Source of the DNA: Neomelitea salexigens DSM 19753
GTDB taxonomy: Bacteria > Pseudomonadota > Gammaproteobacteria > Pseudomonadales > Spongiibacteraceae
Length of the DNA: 64,000 nucleotides
Direction of reading: 5' to 3'
Assembly (NCBI RefSeq): GCF_000422345.1
Contig: NZ_AULP01000010.1
Span: forward strand, 1-64,000
Shown: in pieces, positions 36,044 to 45,300 of the stretch
How positions within the stretch are numbered: the stretch's first letter is position 1
How the letters are laid out: every line of letters begins with the position of its first letter
Position numbers and translations under genes: made by a program
Notes under the pieces: model-generated
The model's database searches: none
Told to the model about the DNA's origin: nothing
The model's input: only the letters and a program-made list of their open reading frames with translations

Positions 36044-36753
36044 GCTGCCTGTCCTTTTTCAAAATACATGACCACTGATTTGCCCATTACCGGGTTGAGG
36101 CCACGCTCGACGGTGCGGGTGATCCATGGCCGATCCATCAGGTCCCAGACCAGCAGTTTGTGGTAGCTCTTTACCAGCGGGTTGTTGTCCTGCTCCCAGA
36201 AGGCGCATTTCAGCCACCAATAGGGGGAATGCAAGGCGTGTGCCCAGTGCCGACGATAGAAGCGGAAGCCCAGACCTTGGATCTGCTTGCGCAGCTCGCT
36301 GGCTTTAAAAATACGCAGGTGACCGCCTTCCACTTGGTGGTAGGCATCGCTCAATGCCCAGCAGATTTTTTCTGGCCAGGCGCGCGGCACGCTGGCGCAA
36401 AACAGGCCGCCAGGTTTAAGGATGCGCTCGATCTCTTTGAGCACGGCCTGGTAGTCGGGGATATGCTCCAACACTTCTGAGCAGATGATTTTGTCGAAGC
36501 TGTTATCGGCAAATGGCAGGTTCATGGCATCGGCATTGGCGAGGCCAAAGGCGCGCTTGTCGTCGCTGCCATCAACATAGTCGGCCGCGCGCTGCTGGGC
36601 GGTTTGCAGGTCCTTCAGGCACAGGTCGACGCCTACCGCCGTCACTTCACCTTCCACATAAGCAGAGATAACGTGGCGGCCTTCGCCGCAACCCAGGTCC
36701 AGCAGGCGGTCGCCGGGCTGGAGTGCAAAGTGTTTAAAATCAACCGTTTTCAC
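36040..36753 (-). CDS. Class I SAM-dependent methyltransferase
   Basis: The 237-residue protein has the SAM-binding motif LLDLGCGEGRHV, followed by GVDLCLKDL (acidic ribose-binding residue), FALANADAMNLPFADNSFDKIICSEVLEHIPD and LKPGGLFCASVPR. This is the Methyltransf_11 pattern typical of small-molecule or lipid/glycan methylases. It overlaps the glycosyltransferase gene by 14 bases and the next gene by four, so it belongs to one operon. The substrate is unknown. Confidence 0.88.
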   Translation of the reverse strand: MKTVDFKHFALQPGDRLLDLGCGEGRHVISAYVEGEVTAVGVDLCLKDLQTAQQRAADYVDGSDDKRAFGLANADAMNLPFADNSFDKIICSEVLEHIPDYQAVLKEIERILKPGGLFCASVPRAWPEKICWALSDAYHQVEGGHLRIFKASELRKQIQGLGFRFYRRHWAHALHSPYWWLKCAFWEQDNNPLVKSYHKLLVWDLMDRPWITRTVERGLNPVMGKSVVMYFEKGQAA

Positions 36754-38062
36754 TGCGTAATACCTGTTCGTAATAGTCCAGCATCTGCTGGGCGGCGCGG
36801 CTCCAGCAGAACAATTCTTCCATGCGCTCGCGGCCAGCCACTTCCAGAGCGCGCCGTTGCTCGGCGTCGCTCAGCAGCGCATCGATGCCATCGGCCAGGG
36901 CCTGGGCATCGCGCACCGGCACTTGCAGGGCCGCGTCGCCGGTAACTTCTGGCAGCGCACCGCCGGTGGTGGACACCAGCGCCGTACCGCAGGCCATGGC
37001 TTCGCCGGCGGGCAGACCAAAGCCTTCGTAAACCGAGGGCACGACGGCGACCTCGGCTTCGTTGTAATAGCGCACCAGTTGCTCGGTGCTGATGCCCGAG
37101 GCGGTGGCAATGTGATTGTGCAGGCCAAGCTTTTCGATCAGCGCTTCGGCCTCGCCACCCTCGCGAATTTTGCCCACCATTAATAACTGCAGGTCGGGGT
37201 AGCGCGGCAGCAGTTTTGCCACGGCTTCAAACAGGTAGCTCATGCCCTTCAATGGCGCATCGGCCGACACGGTTGCCATTAAACGGCGCGGTATTTTTTT
37301 CACGCTGGGCAGCGGGCGGAACTCGTCGGTGTCGATACCACAGTGCACCAGCTGGATCGCGGCGGGCTGCATACCAAAGGCCGCCGCGATGTCTTCGCGG
37401 GAGCGCTCGGAAACGGTGACCACGTGGTGCAACTGCGGCGCAACCTGGCGCTGCATTTGGATAAAACTGTGCCAGCGGCGTATCAGCACCCGGTCAACCA
37501 GGGAATTGGCGGCCTTCAAGGCAATATCCAGGTCACTGGTAATGGGGTGATGAATGGTCGTAACCAGCGGAAAGCCGAGTTTTTGCAGTTTGAGCATGCC
37601 AAAGCTGAGGCTTTGGTTGTCGTGAATAATGTCGTAGTGGCGACCGTGGCGCTTGAGGTATTTCACTACGCGGCGGCCAAAGCAGTAGGGCTCGGCAAAA
37701 CCGCCGGTCAGCTTGCTGCTCCACTCGATGATATTGGTTAGCGAGCTAAGATGATGAGGGCGCAGCGAACCGAGGCCGGTCTCAAACAGGTTCATGCCCG
37801 GCATTTTGATCAGCTTCACCCGTGGGTCGAGGTGGGGATAGGGCTGCCCCGAGATCACGTCGACCTCGTGGCCGGCATCCACCAGGGCCTTGCTGAGGTA
37901 CTTGAGGTAAATACCCTGACCGCCACCAAAGGGCGCACTGCGATAACCGAGCAGACAGATATGAAGGCGACGCTGCGGACGCGCCTCTTCAATGGGAATA
38001 ACTTGGGCCGACCCGGTCGCCGCGTTGGCGGACTGGGCAAGCGCGGTTGGGTCTGATGACAT
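36740..38062 (-). CDS. Glycosyltransferase family 4 protein (GT-B fold)
   Basis: The 440-residue protein begins with a short low-complexity Ala-rich extension, then the GT-B N-domain HICLLGYRSAPFGGGQGIYLKYLSKALVDAGHEVDVISGQP and the C-domain Glycos_transf_1 motif YNEAEVAVVPSVYEGFGLPAGEAMACGTALVSTTGGALPE, with the two nucleotide-sugar-binding glutamates (E-x7-E). A cytoplasmic enzyme at the membrane, likely acting on a glycolipid or polysaccharide precursor. It heads the three-gene operon with the methyltransferase and the cyclase-fold protein. Confidence 0.88.
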   Translation of the reverse strand: MSSDPTALAQSANAATGSAQVIPIEEARPQRRLHICLLGYRSAPFGGGQGIYLKYLSKALVDAGHEVDVISGQPYPHLDPRVKLIKMPGMNLFETGLGSLRPHHLSSLTNIIEWSSKLTGGFAEPYCFGRRVVKYLKRHGRHYDIIHDNQSLSFGMLKLQKLGFPLVTTIHHPITSDLDIALKAANSLVDRVLIRRWHSFIQMQRQVAPQLHHVVTVSERSREDIAAAFGMQPAAIQLVHCGIDTDEFRPLPSVKKIPRRLMATVSADAPLKGMSYLFEAVAKLLPRYPDLQLLMVGKIREGGEAEALIEKLGLHNHIATASGISTEQLVRYYNEAEVAVVPSVYEGFGLPAGEAMACGTALVSTTGGALPEVTGDAALQVPVRDAQALADGIDALLSDAEQRRALEVAGRERMEELFCWSRAAQQMLDYYEQVLRSENG

Positions 38063-38324
38063 AGCCGTTATCGCTGTTTGTTAGGATTGTTTCTGACGTG
38101 CCCGGCCTCTTATCGCCGCGACCGCCCTATTCACACTGGCGGCTCGCGTGCGGGCCTTGGGCCGCCGCAGCTATTGCGGGGCATGACGCCTCGTAAGTGA
38201 ACGGATTCTAACCATCGCTTGTGGATAAATCCACCGACGGCCCGTCTCGCGGCCCCCTAGAGGGATTACCAGTTTGTCATGTTACACTGCCAAGCCCCGC
38301 AAAAATGCCAGGAAAACCATAAAG

Positions 38325-38699
38325 ATGCGTGCCATTTACAGCGCTTTTATCGCCGCCCTTCTTACCGCCGCGTGCAGCAGCCAACCCAGCCCGCCGCAGG
38401 ACAAAGGCCTGTTTACGCCGCTGAATCGCGGTGGCGACCTGAAGTTGTTTGAATACCAGCTGCGAATCGCCCTCCCGCCAGTGAAACCGATTCGCCACAC
38501 GGTCGACCCAAACCGCCCGCAAAAACGCCCACCCAGTGACGACGAGCTGCTGAAACAGGCGCAGCGCATGCTGCGCAACGACAGCCGCTTGCAGGCCTAT
38601 TGCCCCTACGGCTATATCACGCTGGAACAATATGCCGTGCTCAATGCGTTAAAGATTCGCGGCGAATGCCGCTATCAAGCGCAGCAGAGTGAGGGCTAA
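38325..38699 (+). CDS. Small lipoprotein of unknown function
   Basis: The 124 residues start MRAIYSAFIAALLTAACSS, with lipobox TAAC. The mature part includes KPIRHTVDPNRPQKRPPSDDELLKQAQRMLRNDSRLQAYCPYGYITLEQYAVLNALKIRGECRY; two Cys (CPYGY, GECRY) could pair in the periplasm. I chose the ATG at 38325, which gives a proper signal peptide; an upstream frame extension lacks one. It converges on ilvE. Function unknown. Confidence 0.65.
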   Translation: MRAIYSAFIAALLTAACSSQPSPPQDKGLFTPLNRGGDLKLFEYQLRIALPPVKPIRHTVDPNRPQKRPPSDDELLKQAQRMLRNDSRLQAYCPYGYITLEQYAVLNALKIRGECRYQAQQSEG

Positions 38700-38714
38700 T
38701 AAGGGGGGAAGCGA

Positions 38715-38742
38715 TGCGTGAGCCGCCTGAGCTGCTCACGCA
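38715..38742. terminator. Hairpin between convergent genes
   Basis: TGCGTGAGC (38715-38723) and GCTCACGCA (38734-38742) form a nine-base perfect stem with a ten-base loop between the stops of the small lipoprotein and ilvE. No T-run is adjacent, so a bidirectional, possibly Rho-dependent, end is suggested rather than shown. Confidence 0.4.
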
Positions 38743-38749
38743 CAGGGGC

Positions 38750-39676
38750 TTAAGCGACGGGGCTTAACCACTCAGGGAATTGCTCGCGACGACCTTTGAC
38801 CTGGTCAAAGTAGCGGCTTTGCAGCTCGGTGGTGATCGGGCCGCGCACACCACTGCCGATTTGACGGCCGTCCAGCTCGCGAATCGGCAGAACTTCCGCT
38901 GCGGTACCGGTGAAGAAGGCCTCATCGGCGACATACACCTCATCGCGGGTGATGCGTTTTTCTTCCACTTCCAGACCCAGCTCTTTGCAGAAGGCAAAGA
39001 TGGTGTTGCGGGTAATACCGTCCAGGCAGCTGGTCAGCTCGGGCGTGTAGAGTTTGCCGTCGCGGATGATGAAGATATTCTCGCCACTGCCTTCGGCAAC
39101 ATAACCTTCGTTATCCAGCAGCAGTGCCTCTTCACAACCACTGTCCAGCGCTTCGCGCAGCGCCAGCATCGAGTTGATGTAGTGGCCATTGGCCTTCGCC
39201 TTACACATGGAAATGTTCACGTGGTGGCGGGTGTAAGAGCTGCAACGCACCTTAATGCCCTTGTCACGCGCTTCCGGGCTCATGTAGCTGGGCCAGTCCC
39301 AAGCGGCAACAATCACGTGAGTGCGCAGGTTATCCGCACGCAGTCCCATGCCTTCCGAGCCGAGGAATACCATCGGGCGCAGGTAGGCTTCGTCGAGATT
39401 GTTTTCGCGAACCACTTGGCGCTGCGCTTCGTTGATCACCTCTTTGTCGAAGGGCATGCTCATATTCATGATATGGGCTGAGCGGAACAGGCGGTCGGTG
39501 TGCTCGTTCAAGCGGAAGATGCAGGTTCCACGATCGCCAGCATGATAGGCGCGCACGCCTTCGAATACGCCCATTCCGTAATGCAGCGTGTGGGTGAGTA
39601 CGTGTACACGGGCATCGCGCCAGGGCACCATTTCACCGTCGAACCAGATTAGACCATCGCGATCGGCCATGGACAT
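38750..39676 (-). CDS. ilvE: Branched-chain amino acid aminotransferase
   Basis: PLP enzyme for the final transamination to leucine, isoleucine and valine. The 308-residue class IV aminotransferase has WFDGEMVPWRDARVHVLTHTLHYGMGVFEGVRAY at the start, with GHYINSMLALREAL carrying the region of the PLP lysine (KANGHYIN), EALLLDNEGYVAEGSGENIFI and LDGITRNTIFAF. The first ATG has AGGAG nine bases upstream. It lies 33 bases downstream of glnE on the same strand, as in Pseudomonas, where glnE-ilvE is conserved. Confidence 0.96.
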   Translation of the reverse strand: MSMADRDGLIWFDGEMVPWRDARVHVLTHTLHYGMGVFEGVRAYHAGDRGTCIFRLNEHTDRLFRSAHIMNMSMPFDKEVINEAQRQVVRENNLDEAYLRPMVFLGSEGMGLRADNLRTHVIVAAWDWPSYMSPEARDKGIKVRCSSYTRHHVNISMCKAKANGHYINSMLALREALDSGCEEALLLDNEGYVAEGSGENIFIIRDGKLYTPELTSCLDGITRNTIFAFCKELGLEVEEKRITRDEVYVADEAFFTGTAAEVLPIRELDGRQIGSGVRGPITTELQSRYFDQVKGRREQFPEWLSPVA

Positions 39677-39709
39677 TGTCGTTTACTCCTGAAAATTACT
39701 GTTATGCGC

Positions 39710-42613
39710 TTACTGCTCGTCGAATATCTGTTGCCAAATTCGACGCACGGCGCCGCGTTCCTCGTTGAGGGCGTCACCACTAATTTGCCCTTTCTGTTCC
39801 TGCAAGCTGGCCCGGTGCGACTGGCTGCGAAACGCGATATAGGCCTCGATCAAGGCCCGGGCATCAGCCTCGGGAATCAAGCCTTCTTGTTGAAGGGACT
39901 CCAGGATCCGAATATTGTCGGTGTGGTAGTGCAGTGGCGGGTGCTGATGCGACCAAGCTAAAACGGCATATTGCACCATAAATTCTATATCAACGATACC
40001 TCCAAGGCCTTGTTTGATATCAAATTCGCGGTTTTTTTCACCACCTGACGGCAACAAGTGCTGGCGCATCTTGTCGCGCATACTCAGTACGTCTTCGCGC
40101 AGCTTGGCAAGATCGCGCTCACTGCCCAGCACATCGGCGCGCAGCTCGGTAAATTTTTCAGCCAGTACCGGGTCACCAGCCACCACCCTCGCCCGCACCA
40201 GCGCCTGATGTTCCCAGGTCCAGGCCTGACCGCGCTGGTAGTCGCGAAAGGCCGAGAAGGAGCTTACTAACAGGCCTGAGTTACCCGACGGCCGCAGGCG
40301 CATGTCCACCTCGTAGAGCTGGCCGAGACGGGTTTGCGCGGTGAGAATATGGATGATGCGCTGCCCCAGGCGGGTATAGAACATGGTGCCATCCAGCGGG
40401 CGCTCGCCATCGCTAATCACGCCGGCGGGCACGTCGTGCACGAACACCAAATCCAGGTCAGAGCCGTAGCCCAACTCGATACCGCCCATCTTGCCGTAGG
40501 CAAGAATCACAAAATGGCGGCGTGGGTCATCGCCACAGGGGGTGCCGTGTTTCTCCACCAGATTCTGCCAGGCGATATCCACGACAAATTCCATTACCGT
40601 TTCGGCGATAAACGTCAGGTAGTCGCTGACCTTCATCAGCGGCAAGCTGCCGGTAATTTCCGAGGCCGCCACTCTGAGAACATGGGCCAGGCGGAAGTAG
40701 CGCAGCGCTTCCATTTGCGCTTCCAGGTCGTCCTCGGGAATGCGCAGCAGGCGCTGGCGCAATTCGCTGCGCAGGCCGTCTTTGTCGGGCACTGAGTACA
40801 GGCTACTGGCGTCGAGTAGTTCATCCAGCAACACCGGGTGCGCCGCCAGTTGCCGCGACACCCAGGGGCTGGCATCGCACAACCTGACCAAGCGTCCCAG
40901 CGCGGCGGGGTTTTCCATTAACAACACCAGATACGCGGTGCGGCGCAGCACGGCTTCGATCAAGGGGATCAACCGCAGAAAGGCGCGACCGCTGTCTTCG
41001 GCCTCTTGAGCTTGCTCCAGCAGTAGCGGCAGGAAATCGTCCAGGCGCTCTCGGGCACTGCCCTGCATGCGTTGCACCCCTGCGCCGGTTAACAGCGCCA
41101 GCAGGCGCCGCGCCACTTCAGCGGCGTCACTGTAGCCCACCGACTCCAGCTCTTCGGTCAGCGATTCGGCGTCGGGGTCGTTCAGCAGCACTTCCCAGCG
41201 CTGGATAGCCGCGCGATCGGTGCTGCTCTCCTCTTCTGGCGCCGCAATAATATTGGCAAAGTGCTCGTCGACACGCTGGCGGTGTTCGGCCAGCGCCGCC
41301 GTGAAGGCCTCCCAGCTGTCATAGCCCATGCTCAGCGCCAACGCCGCCTGAGGGGCGGGCGCATCGGGTAGCTGCTGAGTCTGCTCGTCGCGCCACGCTT
41401 GAATGGCATGCTCGGTATTGCGCAAAAACACATTGGCCGCTTGCAGCTCATCCACCACCGGGGCGGGCAACAGCTCCATGTCGCGCAGCTCATCGAGAAT
41501 AAGCCGCAGTGGGCGCTGCTGCAGGCTGATTTCCTGACCGCCGCGAATCAACTGGAAACACTGGGCGATAAATTCAATTTCGCGGATACCGCCCGCGCCG
41601 AGTTTGATGTTGTTGTGCAGGCTGCGGCGCGCGACCTCGCGCTGGATCATCGCCTTCATATCGCGCAGCGACTCAATGGCGGAAAAGTCCAGATAGCGGC
41701 GGTAGGTAAACGGCCGCAGGCTGGCCATCAGGCGTTGATTTTCCGTCTCGTCACCGGCGATGCAGCGCGCCTTGATCAGCGCGTAGCGCTCCCAGTCTCG
41801 CCCCTGGTCTTGGTAGTACTCTTCCATGGCGTCGAAGCTGACCACCAGCGGCCCGCTTTGGCCATAGGGCCGCAGCCGCATATCCACGCGAAACACAAAG
41901 CCGTCGGCGGTGCGCGCATCTAAGGCCTTGATCAAGCGCTGCCCAAGGCGAATAAAGAATTCCTGATTGTCGACGCTGCGCGGGCCACCCACCGTGCTGC
42001 CCGCTTCGGGATAGCTGAAGATCAGGTCGATGTCTGACGAGAGGTTCAATTCACCGGCGCCCAGCTTGCCCATGGCAATAACACTGAGCTGTTGTGGGCG
42101 GCCGTCAGCAGATTGTGGCTCACCCCATTCGCGGCACAACTCGCGGTGCAAAAAAGCCAGCGCTTGCTGCACGCACACATCGGCCAAAGCCGAGAGCTCA
42201 GCGGTGGTGGCGACCATATCGCAAAGGCGGTTTAGATCGCGCCACACCAATCTTAACCAGTGGCGGTAGCGAAACTGGCGCAGGGTTTTAGCCAGCTCGT
42301 CGGCATTGCTGCAGTTGTCGCACTCGGCCGCCAGTTGCTCAGTTAACTCGCCGGCAGACAGCGGCGCATCCAATAAACCCTGCTGCTGCAGGTCGATCAG
42401 CGCCTGTGGAAAACGCTGGCAGTAGTCGAGAAAAATCGGGCTGGTAGCGATCGCCAGCAGCAGTTTGGGGCGCGCCTCCGACTGGGCAAACTCCTGATAC
42501 CACTGCGCCTGCGGCTCGCTGCAGCGCTGCAGAAAACTCTGCCAACGGGCATCTAAACCCTCGGCAAGCAGCGCTGGTAACTCATCGTTTTGCACGTTTA
42601 ATGCTGTGCTCAT
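39710..42613 (-). CDS. glnE: Bifunctional glutamine synthetase adenylyltransferase / deadenylase
   Basis: Controls glutamine synthetase by adding or removing AMP on a tyrosine in response to PII. The 967-residue protein has two nucleotidyltransferase halves: an N-terminal one with GAGELNLSSDIDLIFSYPE (deadenylylation) and a C-terminal one with GGIELGYGSDLDLVFVHD (adenylylation), with the long regulatory helices between. Length and both aspartate pairs are intact. It sits between the PilB-like gene (44 bases) and ilvE (33 bases). Confidence 0.96.
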   Translation of the reverse strand: MSTALNVQNDELPALLAEGLDARWQSFLQRCSEPQAQWYQEFAQSEARPKLLLAIATSPIFLDYCQRFPQALIDLQQQGLLDAPLSAGELTEQLAAECDNCSNADELAKTLRQFRYRHWLRLVWRDLNRLCDMVATTAELSALADVCVQQALAFLHRELCREWGEPQSADGRPQQLSVIAMGKLGAGELNLSSDIDLIFSYPEAGSTVGGPRSVDNQEFFIRLGQRLIKALDARTADGFVFRVDMRLRPYGQSGPLVVSFDAMEEYYQDQGRDWERYALIKARCIAGDETENQRLMASLRPFTYRRYLDFSAIESLRDMKAMIQREVARRSLHNNIKLGAGGIREIEFIAQCFQLIRGGQEISLQQRPLRLILDELRDMELLPAPVVDELQAANVFLRNTEHAIQAWRDEQTQQLPDAPAPQAALALSMGYDSWEAFTAALAEHRQRVDEHFANIIAAPEEESSTDRAAIQRWEVLLNDPDAESLTEELESVGYSDAAEVARRLLALLTGAGVQRMQGSARERLDDFLPLLLEQAQEAEDSGRAFLRLIPLIEAVLRRTAYLVLLMENPAALGRLVRLCDASPWVSRQLAAHPVLLDELLDASSLYSVPDKDGLRSELRQRLLRIPEDDLEAQMEALRYFRLAHVLRVAASEITGSLPLMKVSDYLTFIAETVMEFVVDIAWQNLVEKHGTPCGDDPRRHFVILAYGKMGGIELGYGSDLDLVFVHDVPAGVISDGERPLDGTMFYTRLGQRIIHILTAQTRLGQLYEVDMRLRPSGNSGLLVSSFSAFRDYQRGQAWTWEHQALVRARVVAGDPVLAEKFTELRADVLGSERDLAKLREDVLSMRDKMRQHLLPSGGEKNREFDIKQGLGGIVDIEFMVQYAVLAWSHQHPPLHYHTDNIRILESLQQEGLIPEADARALIEAYIAFRSQSHRASLQEQKGQISGDALNEERGAVRRIWQQIFDEQ

Positions 42614-42657
42614 ACATCATCCCCATCAGGCGGGCGGCCATTGATTCGGTGGGCACC

Positions 42658-44442
42658 CTAGTGCGATTGCACCGGCGGCGCCACGCGCATAATTTCTGCG
42701 ATGGTGGTCTCGCCAGCGGCCACCTTTCTCGCGCCACTGAGGCGCAGTGTTTTCATGCCTTTTTTCATGGCCAGGAGGCGCATCTGGTCCAGCGCCACAT
42801 CGTCTTGAATCGCTGCCTGCAGCTCGCCTTCGAGGGTGAGAATTTCATAAATGCCCTGACGGCCGTAGTAGCCGGTGTTGCGGCACTCCAGGCAGCCGCT
42901 GGCGGCAAAATAGCGCGCCGGCGGCGACAATTTCCAGGGCGCCGCCAAGGCGGCCCATTCACTGCCGGCAGGGTCGGCTTCACTGCTGTCGACGGCGGAT
43001 TTGCAGTGCGGGCACAGCGTGCGCACCAAACGCTGCGCCATCACCCCGAGTACGGTGGCGCGAATCAGGTAGGCGGGCACGCCCAGCTCCAGCAAGCGGG
43101 TAACCGCAGAGGGCGCATCGTTGGTGTGCAGGGTGGAGATCACCAAATGGCCGGTAAGCGCCGCTTGAATGGCCATTTCGGCGGTTTCCAGGTCGCGGAT
43201 CTCGCCGATCATAATAATGTCGGGGTCCTGGCGCAGCAGCGCGCGCACACCCCCGGCAAAGTCCAGGCCGATATTGTGCTGCACCTGCATCTGATTGAAG
43301 GCCTCTTCGACCATTTCGATGGGGTCTTCAATGGTGCAAACATTTACCTCGGGGCTGGCGATCTTGCGCAAGCTGGAATAGAGGGTGGTGGTTTTACCCG
43401 AGCCGGTGGGGCCGGTGACCAACACAATGCCGTGGGGCGCGCCGATCATCGACTGCCAGCGCTGCAAGTCGTCGCCGCGCAGGCCGAGTTCGTCAAAGCT
43501 GCGCAGTAAGACCTCGGGGTCGAAGATACGCATGACCATCTTCTCGCCAAAGGCGGTGGGCAGGGTGGACAGGCGCAGCTCTATTTCCTGCCCGGCGGGG
43601 TTTTTGGTTTTCAGACGGCCGTCCTGGGGGCGGCGCTTTTCTGCCACATCCATGCGACCGAGAATCTTAAGGCGACTGACCACCGCCGTGAGCACGGTTG
43701 CGGGCAACTGGTAGACCGTGCACAACACGCCGTCGATGCGAAAGCGCACATTGCCTTGGTCGCGGCGGGGCTCAATATGAATGTCACTGGCGCGCTGGTC
43801 GTAGGCGTACTGCAGCAGCCAATCGACAATATTCACCACGTGGCTGTCGTTGGCATCCAGGTCTTTTTGTTTGCTGATTTCGAGCAGCTGTTCCAGGTTG
43901 GTGGTGCTGCTGCGCTCCCCGGTGCTGGCGCCGCGCACCGAGCGCGCTAGGCTGTAGAACTCGACGGTGTAGCGGTCGATGGCGTCGGCATCGGCGATCA
44001 CCCGGCGAATAGGGCGATTCAATACCTGCTGCAAATCACTCACCCAGCCATCAACGTAGGGTTCGGCGCAGGCGATCACCACCTCGGTCGGCGTGGACGC
44101 CACCGCCAGAATGCGGTGGCGCTGGGCAAAGGCGAAGGACATCACCTCAGTGACTGAGGGCACATCAATTTTCAAAGGGTCAATGCGCTGAAAGCCAAGC
44201 CCGCAGCGATCGCTCAGCCACTGCAAAAGAGTGTCTATACTGAGGGTCGCACCGCTGCGCCGCACATCGGCAAGTTGCTGACTGGCCAGGTAATTGAGCG
44301 GGTGCTGGAGGCGCTCTCCCTGGCGCGGTGGATTAACACCGGCGCGCTTGGCAGAGCTTGGCTCCAGCAGGCCGTCGTCAACCAGTTGCCGGAGTACCAC
44401 TGCGGTATCGAGAGGGCCCTGTGTTTTCAGCGAGTTGGGCAT
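42658..44442 (-). CDS. GspE/PilB-family type II secretion / type IV pilus assembly ATPase
   Basis: The 594-residue ATPase has a C-terminal core: Walker A GPTGSGKTTTLYSSLRKI, the Asp box TIEDPIEMV, Walker B DIIMIGEIRDLETAEMAI, His box HLVISTLHTNDA, and a tetracysteine zinc site (CPHC ... CLEC). The N-terminal 150 residues form a T2SSE_N-like domain. It probably powers assembly of a type IV pilus or T2SS-like fibre in the cytoplasm. No pilus, pilin or secretin genes are next to it, so it is an orphan; relatives of this kind occur beside glnE in other gammaproteobacteria. Confidence 0.88.
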   Translation of the reverse strand: MPNSLKTQGPLDTAVVLRQLVDDGLLEPSSAKRAGVNPPRQGERLQHPLNYLASQQLADVRRSGATLSIDTLLQWLSDRCGLGFQRIDPLKIDVPSVTEVMSFAFAQRHRILAVASTPTEVVIACAEPYVDGWVSDLQQVLNRPIRRVIADADAIDRYTVEFYSLARSVRGASTGERSSTTNLEQLLEISKQKDLDANDSHVVNIVDWLLQYAYDQRASDIHIEPRRDQGNVRFRIDGVLCTVYQLPATVLTAVVSRLKILGRMDVAEKRRPQDGRLKTKNPAGQEIELRLSTLPTAFGEKMVMRIFDPEVLLRSFDELGLRGDDLQRWQSMIGAPHGIVLVTGPTGSGKTTTLYSSLRKIASPEVNVCTIEDPIEMVEEAFNQMQVQHNIGLDFAGGVRALLRQDPDIIMIGEIRDLETAEMAIQAALTGHLVISTLHTNDAPSAVTRLLELGVPAYLIRATVLGVMAQRLVRTLCPHCKSAVDSSEADPAGSEWAALAAPWKLSPPARYFAASGCLECRNTGYYGRQGIYEILTLEGELQAAIQDDVALDQMRLLAMKKGMKTLRLSGARKVAAGETTIAEIMRVAPPVQSH

Positions 44443-44590
44443 TGAAGCTCCGAATTGTCATATTTTGTACTTATAGTACGGCAAGCCGCTCAACCAGCGA
44501 GAGTCTACCGTGCAAAAAACTGGAGGGGGCGACACTGCATCCGTATAATCGCCGCCACTTAATTATTCATGTGCGCAAAGGAGCCTTAAC

Positions 44591-45268
44591 GTGCCCTTAA
44601 ATAAGCTAAACAACCTGTTTGGTAAGTCACCCTTTGAACCCATACAGGAGCATATTAAGAAAGCCGAGGCCTGTGCGATAGCCTTGCAGCCATTTATTAA
44701 TGCAGTTATCGACAAAGACTGGCAAGGTGCCGAAACGGCTCAGCAGCAAATTGTAAAGCTGGAGCACGAGGCAGACCTGATCAAGAAGCAAATCCGCCTC
44801 AACCTCCCCAGCAACCTCTTCCTTCCTGTTCCCCGCTCCGACCTCCTCGAATTAATCAGCATGCAAGACCGCATCGCCAACTGCGCCAAGGATATCGCCG
44901 GTTTGATGCTCGGTCGTCGCATGGAGATTCCAGGCATTCTGGTTGATGACATGCGCAGCTATGTTGACTTGGCCATTGCCACCTCCTCGCAAGCCAAGAA
45001 GGCGATCGAAGAGCTGGACGAACTGCTGGAAACCGGTTTTCGCGGCCACGAGGTAAAACTGGTTGAGAAAATGATCGAGGAGCTCGACCGACTGGAATAC
45101 GAGGCCGACCAACTGCAAGTCAAAATTCGCGCCAGCCTCTACGACATTGAGCGCGAATTGCCGCCGGTGGACGTGATGTTCCTCTATAAGATCATTGAGC
45201 TGATCGGCGAACTGTCGGACAAATCACAAAAGGTAGGCTCCCGCCTGCAAATAGTCATTGCCCGCTAA
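44591..45268 (+). CDS. DUF47 / TIGR00153 PhoU-like protein
   Basis: The 225-residue all-helical protein matches the PhoU-related DUF47 family: KLEHEADLIKKQIRLNLPSNLFLPVPRSDLLELISMQDRIANCAKDI and EVKLVEKMIEELDRLEYEADQLQ. Family members accompany Pit-type phosphate transporters and modulate them. Here pit starts 32 bases downstream in the same direction, supporting that role. The start has GGAG nine bases upstream. Confidence 0.9.
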   Translation: MPLNKLNNLFGKSPFEPIQEHIKKAEACAIALQPFINAVIDKDWQGAETAQQQIVKLEHEADLIKKQIRLNLPSNLFLPVPRSDLLELISMQDRIANCAKDIAGLMLGRRMEIPGILVDDMRSYVDLAIATSSQAKKAIEELDELLETGFRGHEVKLVEKMIEELDRLEYEADQLQVKIRASLYDIERELPPVDVMFLYKIIELIGELSDKSQKVGSRLQIVIAR

Positions 45269-45300
45269 GCAAGGGTTACCAACGTTTTAAAGGAAGACTC

